A stretch of DNA of 15,823 bases from JBCAWW01 sp039024315 (lineage in GTDB: Bacteria > Bacteroidota > Bacteroidia > J057), in assembly GCA_039024315.1 (NCBI GenBank), contig JBCCQN010000191.1:1-15823 (forward strand). Direction: 5' to 3'. Shown here one piece after another: positions 1-9,500 of this stretch; within the stretch, counting starts at the first letter, position 1, and every line of letters starts with the position of its first letter. The translations under genes and the position numbers were made by a program. A model generated the notes under the pieces. It was not told the DNA's origin and searched no databases. It worked only from the letters and a program-made list of their open reading frames with translations.

Positions 1-52
1 ATAAATAGCCGAAGTAGCCTTTTCAAAATACGTTTTTTTAGCCAATGCCTTT

Positions 53-1387
53 ATGAGTCTCGGGAGTATATTGATAGTAGATGACGATCCGGACATTTTA
101 TTGACCGCCAGACTGGTGTTAAAACGTGTTTTCACCAATATTTCGACCGAGTCCAATCCGCATCTTCTGCCTAACCGATTGCAAAGCGAAAGTTTTGATC
201 TCTTGCTATTGGACATGAATTTCACTACGGGATTTACCAGCGGAAACGAAGGACTGCGATGGCTCAAGAAAATTCTCAAGCTGTATCCCGGGGGAAAAAT
301 CGTCTTGATGACAGCCTATGGAGATATTGATCTCGCTGTGAGAGCAATGCAGGCTGGAGCCGAGGACTTCATCGTCAAACCTTGGGACAATGATGAGTTG
401 ATTGCGAAACTGCGTAAGGTGATGGAAAAAGATCCCGCTCCTACCCTAAGCCCAAGCAGAGAATTAAGCTTTGCCAAAGAGCTTGAATTGGAAATGTTGG
501 GCAATGCGCCGAGTATGCAGCGGATCCAAGCTGATATCCAAAAAATTGCCCCAAGCCAAGCCAATATCCTCATTCTTGGGGAAAATGGAACCGGCAAAGA
601 ATTAGCGGCAAGAGCCATCCATATGGCTTCTGATCGCAGGCAGCAAGCCTTTGTACAAGTTGACTTAGGGGCGATCACGGAGGGGCTTTTTGAAAGTGAA
701 ATGTTTGGTCATGTCAAAGGAGCCTTTACCGATGCGAATAGTGATCGGATAGGCCGTTTCGAGTCGGCGCAGGGAGGCACTTTGTTTTTAGATGAGATCG
801 GGAACCTATCTTTGAGTATGCAAGCCAAGCTCCTAACGGCCTTGCAAAGTCGTCAAATCCAAGCCGTGGGGAGCAATAAGCCGATTCAGCTCGACTTTCG
901 TTTGATATGCGCGACTAATCGTTCTCTGCAGGAGATGGTCCAGCAACAATCTTTCCGGCAAGATCTACTTTACCGCATCAATACTGTCAGCTTGGAACTA
1001 CCACCTTTGCGTCACCGAAATGGGGACATTCCCCTCTTGTTGGCTCATTTTATCGAGCTATATGCTCAGAAGTACGAAAAAGAGCCTATCCAGATCACGG
1101 TAGATTTGTTGCGTCAGTTGGAGCACTACCCCTGGCCGGGGAACGTTAGAGAGCTGCAGCATGCTGTCGAACGAGCGATCATCATGGACGATCCGATGAG
1201 TCTTCTACCATTTCAGCCTTTGGCGAACGATAAAGGCGTTCCGCCGGAGGCGAAAGAAAAAGAAATGCTACAGCGTACGCTCAAACGCAACCAAGGCAAT
1301 CTCAGCAAAACCGCCCTTGAACTTGGTTGGGCTCGCAGTACTTTATACCGTAAATTGGAGAAATATGGCCTCGAATCGTCCCAATAG
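53..1387 (+). CDS. Sigma-54-dependent response regulator, NtrC/AtoC-like
   Basis: A 444-residue transcriptional activator that, when phosphorylated, should open sigma-54 (RpoN) promoters by ATP hydrolysis. Receiver domain at residues 5-122: acidic pocket D10-D12, phospho-acceptor D54 in LLLLDMNF, T87 and K109. AAA+ domain about 148-378: Walker A GENGTGKE (176-183), sigma-54 contact loop GAFTDA (223-228) instead of the canonical GAFTGA, Walker B GGTLFLDEIG (241-250), arginine-finger segment FRQDLLYRIN (301-310) and WPGNVREL (361-368). A Fis-type helix-turn-helix lies at about 408-438. The segment after D54 (FTTGFTSGNEG) is longer than in enteric NtrC. The start is the only suitable ATG: an earlier ATG at 45 runs into a stop after two codons. 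A TACGTTTT at 29-36 is a weak promoter candidate. The 3' end overlaps the kinase gene by 23 bp, so the two are almost certainly a cognate pair. Target genes cannot be read from the window. Confidence 0.95.
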   Translation: MSLGSILIVDDDPDILLTARLVLKRVFTNISTESNPHLLPNRLQSESFDLLLLDMNFTTGFTSGNEGLRWLKKILKLYPGGKIVLMTAYGDIDLAVRAMQAGAEDFIVKPWDNDELIAKLRKVMEKDPAPTLSPSRELSFAKELELEMLGNAPSMQRIQADIQKIAPSQANILILGENGTGKELAARAIHMASDRRQQAFVQVDLGAITEGLFESEMFGHVKGAFTDANSDRIGRFESAQGGTLFLDEIGNLSLSMQAKLLTALQSRQIQAVGSNKPIQLDFRLICATNRSLQEMVQQQSFRQDLLYRINTVSLELPPLRHRNGDIPLLLAHFIELYAQKYEKEPIQITVDLLRQLEHYPWPGNVRELQHAVERAIIMDDPMSLLPFQPLANDKGVPPEAKEKEMLQRTLKRNQGNLSKTALELGWARSTLYRKLEKYGLESSQ

Positions 1388-2789
1388 CCGTTCATGGAGT
1401 CGTAATTTCCGTTTTCAAGTAGCATGGCGGGTCTTGCTGTTGGTGCTGACCGTCTTTGTCTTTGCTTTTACGATTCTCTACAGAGATTGGCCCGTTGGAT
1501 TACTATTTCTCGGTCTGGCAATTGTCGTTGAAGTATGGATCCTCATCCGCTATGTAGAGCAAACCAATGATGAACTCCAAAACTTCCTTGCGGCCATTGC
1601 CCATCGTGATTTTACTTATGCTGCGCCTGGCAAACAATACCGAGGCAAAAGCTTCGCGGAGCTCCAAGAGGTATCTGAGTTGATCATGAATAGCTTTCGT
1701 GAGTTGCGAGCAGAAAAAGAAAGCCATTATCAATATCTCCAAAATGTTGTCGAACACGTGCAAGTAGCCCTGATTTGCTATGAGGAAACTGAAGAAGTCT
1801 CTCTGATGAATCATGCCGCTAGGCTTTTGATCAATCGACCTTACCTAAAGCATTTGCATCAACTCCAACATAGCCATGCCGACTTATTGCAAGCCATGCG
1901 AGATATCCGACATGGTCAGCGCATTTTGATCCGCTCAGGTCCCAATGCTAGAGCGCCCCACATTGCCATCCAAGCTACTGCCTTTAAACTCAAAGGCCAA
2001 GGCTTCAAGCTCGTCAGTCTGCAAGACATCCAAGTCGAGCTTGAAGAAAAAGAAATTGATACCTGGCAAAAATTGATTCGGGTCCTTACCCACGAGATCA
2101 TGAATTCTGTTACGCCTATCGTTTCCTTGACCAAGGTGACCCATAGCATTCTGAGTGAGGAAGAAGGAAGTCCTAAAGCCGCAAAAATGCTCTCCGAAGA
2201 AGAGATACAAGATATATTGGACAGCATTTTGACCATTGAAAATCGCAGCAAGGGCTTACTGCATTTTGTGCATGCCTATCGTAGCTTGACCCGCATTCCG
2301 CCCCCGCAAATCCAAGCAATAGAGGCCAAAGAACTGCTCAATCGCATCATTACGCTTCTCAAACCAGAGATGGACAGACGGGCGATAGGCTTGCATGCAA
2401 ATATAGACGAACGTATGCCGCCCCTACAGATTGACCCTCAACTTATCGAACAAGTGTTGATCAATCTCCTCAAAAACGCCATGGAAGCGGTGGAGCAAAC
2501 TGACGAGCCCGAAATCCATCTCATCGTCAGACAAATCAAAGATGGGAGTCCCCAAATCATCGTACAAGACAACGGACAAGGCATTCATCCCGAACTAATT
2601 GATAAAATATTTATCCCCTTTTTTACTACCAAAGCCAAAGGCTCGGGTATTGGTTTGAGCCTTTCGAGACAGATCATGCGATTACATCAGGGCAGTATCG
2701 AGATGCAAACCAGTCAAGCAAGTGGTACTCATTTTTTTCTCAATTTCCCCAAATTGATGAAAAAGCTCGCCAATAAGGCCGCTAGTTAG
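1365..2789 (+). CDS. Membrane sensor histidine kinase, NtrY/NtrB-like
   Basis: A 474-residue histidine kinase, the likely phosphodonor for the overlapping sigma-54 regulator. Two hydrophobic segments (about 20-39 and 44-63) lie close together with almost no periplasmic loop, so the signal is probably sensed in the membrane or cytoplasm. A linker/HAMP-like stretch and a PAS-like region occupy about 65-225. The phospho-acceptor is H243 in LTHEIMNSVTPI. The HATPase domain shows the N-box QVLINLLKNAMEA (363-375), G1 DNGQGI (402-407), F-box FIPFF (416-420) and G2 GSGIG (426-430). An in-frame codon upstream would allow a longer protein. I chose the ATG at 1365 because GGAG sits at 1357-1360 and the membrane segment then follows a short basic N-terminus; the gene overlaps the regulator by 23 bp, which suggests translational coupling. 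The stimulus is unknown. Confidence 0.93.
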   Translation: MASNRPNSRSWSRNFRFQVAWRVLLLVLTVFVFAFTILYRDWPVGLLFLGLAIVVEVWILIRYVEQTNDELQNFLAAIAHRDFTYAAPGKQYRGKSFAELQEVSELIMNSFRELRAEKESHYQYLQNVVEHVQVALICYEETEEVSLMNHAARLLINRPYLKHLHQLQHSHADLLQAMRDIRHGQRILIRSGPNARAPHIAIQATAFKLKGQGFKLVSLQDIQVELEEKEIDTWQKLIRVLTHEIMNSVTPIVSLTKVTHSILSEEEGSPKAAKMLSEEEIQDILDSILTIENRSKGLLHFVHAYRSLTRIPPPQIQAIEAKELLNRIITLLKPEMDRRAIGLHANIDERMPPLQIDPQLIEQVLINLLKNAMEAVEQTDEPEIHLIVRQIKDGSPQIIVQDNGQGIHPELIDKIFIPFFTTKAKGSGIGLSLSRQIMRLHQGSIEMQTSQASGTHFFLNFPKLMKKLANKAAS

Positions 2790-2835
2790 CAGAATATTGG
2801 TTAATTTTTCCGCTGAAAAGCAAAACAAAACCTGT

Positions 2836-3513
2836 ATGAAAGTTACCTTTTATGGCCATGCTTGCTTCGGCATTGAAGTAGCAGGCAAACACCTTTTATT
2901 TGATCCTTTTATTTCCCCCAATGAATTGGCGGCAAATGTAAAAATAGAGGAGATTCCGGCGGATTATATTTTGATTTCTCATGCGCATTTTGATCATGTG
3001 GCAGATGTAGAAGCAATCGCCAAGCGTACCGAAGCAACTTTGATCTCCAATTATGAGATCATTACTTATTTTGGTAAAAAAGGCTTGAAAGGACACCCTA
3101 TGAATCATGGCGGTAGCTGGAAGTTTGATTTTGGCACCGTTCAATACGTAAATGCCGTCCACACTAGTTCCTTTGAGGACGGTAGCTATGGTGGCAATCC
3201 CGGTGGTTTTGTGGTCAGCGCTGAGGAAGGAAGCTTTTATTTTTCTGGCGACACCGCCTTGACTTATGATATGAAACTCATTAGCGAAGATTATTCCCTC
3301 AAATTTGCGATACTATGCATGGGAGATAATTTTACGATGGGTGTCAAAGATGCGATAAAAGCCGCCAATTTTGTGGCTTGTGATCAAATCATCGGTATGC
3401 ACTTTGATACTTTTGGATATATCAAAATAGATCATGAAGCAGCGGTCAAGCAATTTGGCACCGCCGGAAAAAATCTCAATTTGTTAGAGATAGGTCAGGC
3501 GATCGAGATATAG
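2836..3513 (+). CDS. UPF0173-type metal-dependent hydrolase (MBL fold)
   Basis: A 225-residue cytoplasmic metallo-beta-lactamase-superfamily hydrolase of the UPF0173 / YtkL type. The N-terminus MKVTFYGHACFGIE and the metal-ligand motif HAHFDH (residues 49-54) are typical. Further probable ligands are H109 (AVHT), D139 (SGDT) and H189 (GMHFDTF). The length matches the family. No physiological substrate is firmly known for the family, so the reaction is unassigned. An in-frame TTG at 2797 would add 13 residues, but the family begins at the ATG at 2836, so I use that. The gene lies 46 bp after the histidine kinase on the same strand with no visible terminator or promoter between, so co-transcription is likely but a functional link to the two-component pair is only a guess. 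The strong hairpin at 3542-3576 ends the unit. Confidence 0.93.
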   Translation: MKVTFYGHACFGIEVAGKHLLFDPFISPNELAANVKIEEIPADYILISHAHFDHVADVEAIAKRTEATLISNYEIITYFGKKGLKGHPMNHGGSWKFDFGTVQYVNAVHTSSFEDGSYGGNPGGFVVSAEEGSFYFSGDTALTYDMKLISEDYSLKFAILCMGDNFTMGVKDAIKAANFVACDQIIGMHFDTFGYIKIDHEAAVKQFGTAGKNLNLLEIGQAIEI

Positions 3514-3541
3514 GCTACGGCTTCGCCGAACGATAATATTG

Positions 3542-3576
3542 AGCGGGAGATTCCGAAGAATCTCCCGCTTGTTTTT
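3542..3576 (+). terminator. Strong rho-independent terminator shared by convergent genes
   Basis: A perfect 12-bp stem: arm AGCGGGAGATTC (3542-3553), loop CGAA, and complementary arm 3558-3569. On the plus strand it is followed by TTGTTTTTATTG, so it is a good terminator for the unit ending at 3513. Read on the minus strand the loop is UUCG closed by a C-G pair, an unusually stable tetraloop, starting five bases after the stop codon of the minus-strand gene. Only a weak T-run follows in that direction (CAATATTATC), so minus-strand termination is less certain. The plus-strand T-tract runs into the minus gene's stop codon (3575-3577). Confidence 0.85.
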
Positions 3577-6481
3577 ATTGCATAATCAATCTCTTAGCGA
3601 CTCGCCCTCGAGAGGTTTCTATTTCGACAAAATAGATACCGGGACTGAGACTTATCAGATCAATCGGGTGCGAAATCAGCTGCCCAATCGCTAAGCTATG
3701 CCGCCTTAATTGTTCTCCTTGACTGTTAAACAGTCGAATGTTGATGGCCTCTGGGCGGTCAAGCTCTAACTCCAATTGGACGAAATCCTTCGCTGGATTG
3801 GGGAAAACTTGTAGCATAGTGATACCAGCAGCCAGTTCGGCTTCGATATTATCTTTACAGCCAATACCACCAACCGTAACTGTATCTTTGGCTGTACAAG
3901 CATTTGCGTCAGTAGCGATTACCGAATAATCTCCCTCTGTCAAGAAAAAAAGAAATGGAGTATTAAAGGTGGTGTCAGTTTCACCCAATTGAATCCAATC
4001 AAAGATAAAAGGTGGAGTGCCCCCTGCTGCACTTACAGACAAGGAACCATTCGGCACACAATCTGGGCAATCATTAGGAGTTCCAGTACCTGTCAATACA
4101 ATAGGGTCTGGTTCAAAAACAAAGAACGAAACAGAATCCTGGCAAGCATTAGAGTCAGATATGATTACTAGGTAATCTCCTCCGATTAGGTTTGCAATCA
4201 TATTTCCTGTACCAAAGCTACCCCAATCATAACTAAGACTACCCGTTCCGCCACGGGCGAACACTACTATCTCTCCACTCGAATCCTTTGCGCAATTAAG
4301 ATCAGTGATAATTGACCGATAAATATCGATGGGCTTAGGTTCAGTAAGGCTGATCCCAGCAAAGGCCTCACAATTATTGGTGTCGGAGACCATTACTGTA
4401 TTCAAGCCCGGCGGTAAGGAGATAGCAGTAGGACTATTCTCCCCATTCGACCAAGAGTATGTCTCTAATCCCGTACCGCCACTCACGAGCACACTTGCCG
4501 TACCGTTTGCGATCCCTGCACAAGTAATATCTTGTAAACTGGATGAATCAATGGAGATAAAGGGACTACCAATGTCATTTAGACCATAGCCAAAGCTAGC
4601 AGGGCACCCAAGACTATCCATCAGATCAAGTGTATAATAGCCTGATGGCAAATTTGCCAGTTGAGGGAGGCTATCACCCGTGCTCCAGTCAAATTCATAA
4701 GGCCCCACTCCCCCATTAATCTGAACTTGCAAACTCCCATCGTTCTGACCGCAATTGGGTGGGTTGGCCTGAATTTGCAAACTGATCGGATTGGTCTTAC
4801 AGTTGTAGAGAAAACTTGCTGGGGTCTGAATGGCCGAGATATCAAAACGAACTTTGTCGAGATAGTAACTAAAATTTGCATTCTCACTGAAAAAAACCTG
4901 ATTAGGTCCTAACACATTCAAGACCAAGGGAATACGAAACTTGGTATTATCCTCCTGAATGACCTCAGTCGCCATTTGCGGATAAAAAGCTCTACCCTCA
5001 AAAAGCGTATCACTTTGGCTAAGATTATAGATGGGAGACCAAGCTTGTGCAGTAGCATCATAGACCCTCAACTGGACATTTGGTTGGGTATTAGTCATTA
5101 AACCTGCACCAACTGGCTTTGGGAGAGGCTGCCAATTATTGAGACTGGTGTCTGTATCCATCCAGATATAGAAGAGGTATTTCCCATCCTGGGAACGACT
5201 AATTTGGGGCTGTACAGCTTGGTAGATAGGGGGATCACTCGTAACGACAGCCTGCAAAATCTCATAGTCATAGGTCTGTTGGGGAGCAACATAAATGCCA
5301 CTCCAATCGCCAAAGCTATCTCGAGTAAAGGAAAGGTTTTGCATCGGAAGCTCGGCGTAGAATTGGTAAGGCACAAAAGTTTCATCGCTTAGTTCGGCTG
5401 CTCCAACAGTCGTAAATAAATGCGGATTACCTGCTTCATCTACGATGAGATCATGTTGATAGGCGGTACTTAGTCTGCCCGTGGCCTTAGGGATAAGCGT
5501 TCCGCTAAGGCTATCAAAAACCAGTGTCTTTTTTATAGCTTCCTGCAACTCTGGGAAGCCATTAATATCAATTTCCGCTGGAGATCCCCAAGTGGTACCG
5601 CCATCTATTGATTCAATCAAAACAGGGGACAATACAGAGTCTGACTTTCCGACTATATCTCCTAACCAACTCACGTATCCTCGACTCCCATCTGGACTAA
5701 AAGCTAAATTGAGACGATTTTGCTGGATCTCTCCACTATTCGTCAACACATGCTCCACAAGAATTCGGGCAGCAATAGTCCAATTTGTCTTTAGATTGAG
5801 GGTATCAAAAACGCCTTTGAACAATAAGACCTCAGCCGCTCCAGAATTTGATGCTTGACTATGGGCAGCATACCAAAACTCTCCTTCTATCCGTTTGACA
5901 AAGCCACTGCTCTCAAGTTGAGTGGGTTCAGGATTCCCAACGGATAAATCAGTATCAGGAAATGAACCAGCTACATTGAAGGCATTCATAAAGTAATTAC
6001 CAAAAAACTGCTCATTTGTGTCTCTAACACTTGCCACGGCAGCTATCGCAAGCTCAGTGTCAAGGCTACTATCATTCACATGGATGAAATGCCCCATAGG
6101 AAAAGGAGTAGGCAAATTATTGACCCAAGCAAAATAACCCCGCCCTATACAATGGTTTGCAGGAGGAGGGGAGTTAAATTCAGTAGTGACACCACTACCT
6201 ACTTCCCAGGACTGCCCCCCATCAGTTGACAAGCTATAACGAACTTGGTTACGGTCATAAGGCGATCCTCCACAATTCAAAATATTGTGAGAAAACATAT
6301 ATAATAAACTGGTATTCCCGCTGGTATCGCTTAAGATACTGAGTGCATTGTGCTCTGTATGAGCAACATCAATGCTAGAATAGACTTCGCCTACTGCGAC
6401 TGGTTCAAATTGGCCTAGCAGCTGGGCATGGGCAATAGAAATTGTGGTCCATAAAATGGGTAGGAGTAGGATGTGCTTCAT
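3575..6481 (-). CDS. Large T9SS-secreted protein, Asp-box N-terminal region plus four SprB repeats (second tandem copy)
   Basis: A 968-residue protein predicted to be exported by Sec and then by the type IX secretion system, ending secreted or cell-surface attached. I start at ATG 6481, which gives a clear signal peptide MKHILLLPILWTTISIAHAQ; an in-frame start at 6532 would put 17 polar residues before it and overlap the upstream gene. Residues about 40-560 form a beta-rich region with Asp-box (BNR/sialidase-type) motifs: STDGGQSW (85-92), SIDGGTTW (291-298), FSPDG (261-265) and SQDGK further on. Four SprB-like repeats span about 564-871. A type A sorting domain (FPNPAKDF...GIYFVEIETSRGR...RLIMQ) covers about 885-968. 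It is a paralogue of the gene immediately upstream. No catalytic sialidase arginine triad could be recognised, so enzyme activity is not claimed; adhesion, glycan binding or matrix function are alternatives. Confidence 0.92.
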   Translation of the reverse strand: MKHILLLPILWTTISIAHAQLLGQFEPVAVGEVYSSIDVAHTEHNALSILSDTSGNTSLLYMFSHNILNCGGSPYDRNQVRYSLSTDGGQSWEVGSGVTTEFNSPPPANHCIGRGYFAWVNNLPTPFPMGHFIHVNDSSLDTELAIAAVASVRDTNEQFFGNYFMNAFNVAGSFPDTDLSVGNPEPTQLESSGFVKRIEGEFWYAAHSQASNSGAAEVLLFKGVFDTLNLKTNWTIAARILVEHVLTNSGEIQQNRLNLAFSPDGSRGYVSWLGDIVGKSDSVLSPVLIESIDGGTTWGSPAEIDINGFPELQEAIKKTLVFDSLSGTLIPKATGRLSTAYQHDLIVDEAGNPHLFTTVGAAELSDETFVPYQFYAELPMQNLSFTRDSFGDWSGIYVAPQQTYDYEILQAVVTSDPPIYQAVQPQISRSQDGKYLFYIWMDTDTSLNNWQPLPKPVGAGLMTNTQPNVQLRVYDATAQAWSPIYNLSQSDTLFEGRAFYPQMATEVIQEDNTKFRIPLVLNVLGPNQVFFSENANFSYYLDKVRFDISAIQTPASFLYNCKTNPISLQIQANPPNCGQNDGSLQVQINGGVGPYEFDWSTGDSLPQLANLPSGYYTLDLMDSLGCPASFGYGLNDIGSPFISIDSSSLQDITCAGIANGTASVLVSGGTGLETYSWSNGENSPTAISLPPGLNTVMVSDTNNCEAFAGISLTEPKPIDIYRSIITDLNCAKDSSGEIVVFARGGTGSLSYDWGSFGTGNMIANLIGGDYLVIISDSNACQDSVSFFVFEPDPIVLTGTGTPNDCPDCVPNGSLSVSAAGGTPPFIFDWIQLGETDTTFNTPFLFFLTEGDYSVIATDANACTAKDTVTVGGIGCKDNIEAELAAGITMLQVFPNPAKDFVQLELELDRPEAINIRLFNSQGEQLRRHSLAIGQLISHPIDLISLSPGIYFVEIETSRGRVAKRLIMQ
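3870..4795 (-). repeat. Four tandem SprB-like repeats in the second copy
   Basis: Four degenerate units of about 77 residues (protein residues about 564-871). Each has the pattern: Cys near the start, NGS/DGS, a GGxGPYxFDW-like strand, a LxxGxYxLxxxDxxxC strand and a closing D-V/I strand. They match the SprB repeat family first seen in a flavobacterial gliding adhesin. Units 2 and 3 (SGGTGLETYSWSNGE and RGGTGSLSYDWGSFG) are clearest. Unit 4 is the most divergent, with an extra CPDC. Confidence 0.8.
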
Positions 6482-6488
6482 GGTATAA

Positions 6489-6517
6489 AAAATGGAGGCT
6501 CGGCCATTGGCCGAGCC
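6489..6517 (-). terminator. Terminator/attenuator hairpin between the tandem paralogues
   Basis: Read on the minus strand: arm GGCTCGGCC, loop AAT, arm GGCCGAGCC, then TCCATTTTTTATA. The stem is a perfect 9 bp, GC-rich, and is followed by a T-run, so it looks like an intrinsic terminator for the upstream gene ending at 6525. It lies wholly inside the 43-bp gap, and the T-run ends only about seven bases before the ATG of the downstream gene at 6481. It could therefore end most transcripts after copy one, leave partial read-through to copy two, or affect translation of copy two. No -7 promoter box is visible in the gap. Confidence 0.75.
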
Positions 6518-6524
6518 CAATAAA

Positions 6525-9500
6525 TTATTCAATCATTAATCGTTGGCTAGCCCGACCACGGGAGGTTTCTACTTCAAGGAAGTAAAGACCTCCCGCCAGA
6601 TGGCTGACATCCAGATCGTGAACCAATTGTTGGCTAAAACGCAATTGCACCTGTTGTATTACTTGTCCATGCAGATTAACTAGCCGTATGCTCACCCTAT
6701 CCGGACGATCTAATTCTAGCCTCAGCTGCGCCATATCCTTGGCTGGATTTGGGAAGAGTTGGAAGTGAGTGATGCCGGCTTGGAGTTCGTCCTCTAGATT
6801 GTTTACCTCAGCAACTGTTATCGTATCCATAGCTACACATCCGTTAAAATCTGTTACAAAAACTTCATAATCTCCCCCCACTAGGCCAAAAATAAAGGGT
6901 GCATTAAAGGAGGTGTCGTTAGAACCGATTAAGGTCCAATCGATAATGTAAGGAGAGGTCCCTCCACTTGCACTGGCAGAAGCGGTGCCATTGGGATTTT
7001 GGGGCGTTCCTGTATTGGGAGAGGAGCTTCCTGCGATAGATATCGGATCAGGTTCATCCACTACAATCTGCGCAGAATCCACACAGCTATTTGCATCGCT
7101 TACTACTACTTGGTAGACTCCACCGGCGAGGTTGTCAATAGTAGCTCCGGTTCCAATAGCCCCCCAATCGTAGGTCAGACTGCCCGTTCCGCCGAGGGCG
7201 ATAGCACTGACAGAGCCATTACTGTTGCCTGCACAATCCACGCCAGCAGAGGAAATATTAATATCAATGGCTGCAGGTTCATTGATGATAATAGTTTCAA
7301 ATGAGGTACAACCATTAGCGTCTGTTACTTCAATAATATTGACCCCAGGGGGAAGATTTACTGCAGTGGCAGTGTTTTCATTATTGGACCAAGAATAGAC
7401 TTCCATACCAGCCCCTCCACTTACACTCACCGTAGCAGAACCATCATTAGCCCCAAAACAGGAAATATCACTTACGGTAATCGGATCAATACTCAAGCTC
7501 GGGGCATTTGCATTATTGAGCGTTATGGTAATCGTATCCGTGCAGCTCTTGCTATCTGTAACAACCACTTCGTACAATCCAGCATTAAGATTATCAAGGA
7601 TGGTAGTGGAGTCCCCCCCATTCCAAACGAGTGTATAGGGGCCGATGCCTCCTGCCGTAACGATACTTAATTGTCCATTACCAATACCACAGTCTGGCGG
7701 AATCTGATTAAAGCTATTAGCAAAGGGATTTTCTTTACAATTGTAAAAATAGATCGGAGGATCAGCGGCAGTAGCAACATCTACATTCACATCTGTGATA
7801 TAGTGATAGGAAGTAGTTTGCAGAGCACTACCACCATCAATATTGGTAATAACCGTGGGGAGCGTAAATACCCCATTGTTCCCTTCATGTGCAATAGGCG
7901 ATACTTTGGGCAGCAGTACTAAGCCTCCCCAATTGGCGTCTCCTTCAGTAATGATATCTACTGGCGTCAACAAATTTGCACTCACATCAAAGGCCCTCAC
8001 TTTAAGATCCGGAGAGTAATTTGACATGGTATTGCCACCAGGAAAACTAGGAATGGGGGACCAGCCAGTAGCCGTAGAGTCTGTATCTACCCAAGCGTAG
8101 AAAATTTTGGTGCCATCCTCAGAACGGGATACTTGATTATGAACATCCTGGGGGATTTGCTGCGACCCCTGAGCGGATAAATCGCCAAACCAGCCTCTAA
8201 AGGTATTTTGTGTGGAGATATAGATCGCATTCCAATCCCCAAAGGGATCCTTGGTAAAGGATAAATTCATCAAATGAATAGCATTGAAGATTGAGTATCC
8301 TGATATGGGCGAATTAATCGTAGAAGCAGCCCCTACAGTGGTAAAGATGTGTGGATTGCCATTGGCATCCACGGTAATATCTAGGTCAAAAGCAGTAGTG
8401 GCGACGCCAGTAGCAAAGGGAATAGTATCGATCTGAGTAGGGCTTATCGAGTCTATCACCAAAAAGGTTCTCAAAGAGTCGGCGATCTCGGGAAAGCTCG
8501 CTAGGCTAATTTCAATGGGTTCGCTCCACGTTAGGCCACCGTCTGTAGTCTCTGATACAATCGGAGACAAAACGGAGTCTTGCCCTCCATTCAAATCACC
8601 CAACCAAGTAATATAGCCTGTCATGCCGTCAGGACTAAAACCCATATTAGGTGTAGATAACTGTGCATTTGTACCATCTAGCAGAAAGTTATCAGGCGTG
8701 AGCACTATAGCTTGTACCCAATCCGTTTTCTGAGTGGTGGTATTATAGGTGCCTTTGTAGACAAAAACCCTGCCTTGGCCGGGATCATTATTGGCCCCTT
8801 GGGTCTCATCAGTAGCATACCAAAACTCTCCTGGCACACGCTCTACCATGCCTCCACTTATGGTATGGCCAACATTTTGAAAAAGGTAATCGTCTTGAGT
8901 CAAATTGAGCGCACCCGCTGGATCTTGGACTGTCGATAAATGATTACCATCCCACTGACCATTAGTGATCAAAGATCCCGTAGTGGTCAGGACAAGGTCT
9001 GAGACTGATGTACCCCCATTTCCAGAAAACAATACTCCCATTGGATATCGTACAGGTACATTATAAGCGGGCGTTACTTCTAGCACCCCATAACAATGAT
9101 TTACGGGAGGAGGAGAACTAGCCGTAGAAGTTACGCCATTACCGACGTTCCAACTGGTTCCCAGATCAGTGGAAATCACATAAGTTACGCGCCCATTATC
9201 GATCATTTGGCCTCCACAATTGGCAATATTACGACGGTGGACAAAGGCCAAGGAACCTCCGTTTGTCCCTATGCCAGGCACATAAGTCAAAGGATTAGCA
9301 GAAGCCGAGAGTGTACTATAAGAGTTAGAGGCTTCGCCGATCTTTACCGTAGTGATCATATCCGAAAAAGCACCACCAATGGGAGTGATCGTTCCCGTAG
9401 AGGGAGTGCGAGCAGCGCTTGTCGAAACGCTTTGAGGATAAATACTGGATTCAGATTGATCCAAGTGTGGGGAATAGGGGTCAATGCGGTTCTGAGCAAA

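Noticed and set aside
316..678. 120-codon minus-strand frame antisense to the response regulator
   Set aside because: It lies entirely inside conserved receiver and AAA+ coding sequence; a shadow frame.
3518..3528. Short CGGC-TTC-GCCG hairpin just after the UPF0173 gene
   Set aside because: Only a 4-bp stem without a T-run; the much stronger hairpin 14 bases later explains termination.
3870..4795. Periodic pattern considered as a DNA repeat array or CRISPR
   Set aside because: The periodicity is at protein level (SprB repeats of about 77 residues); DNA units are too diverged and there are no short identical repeats with spacers.
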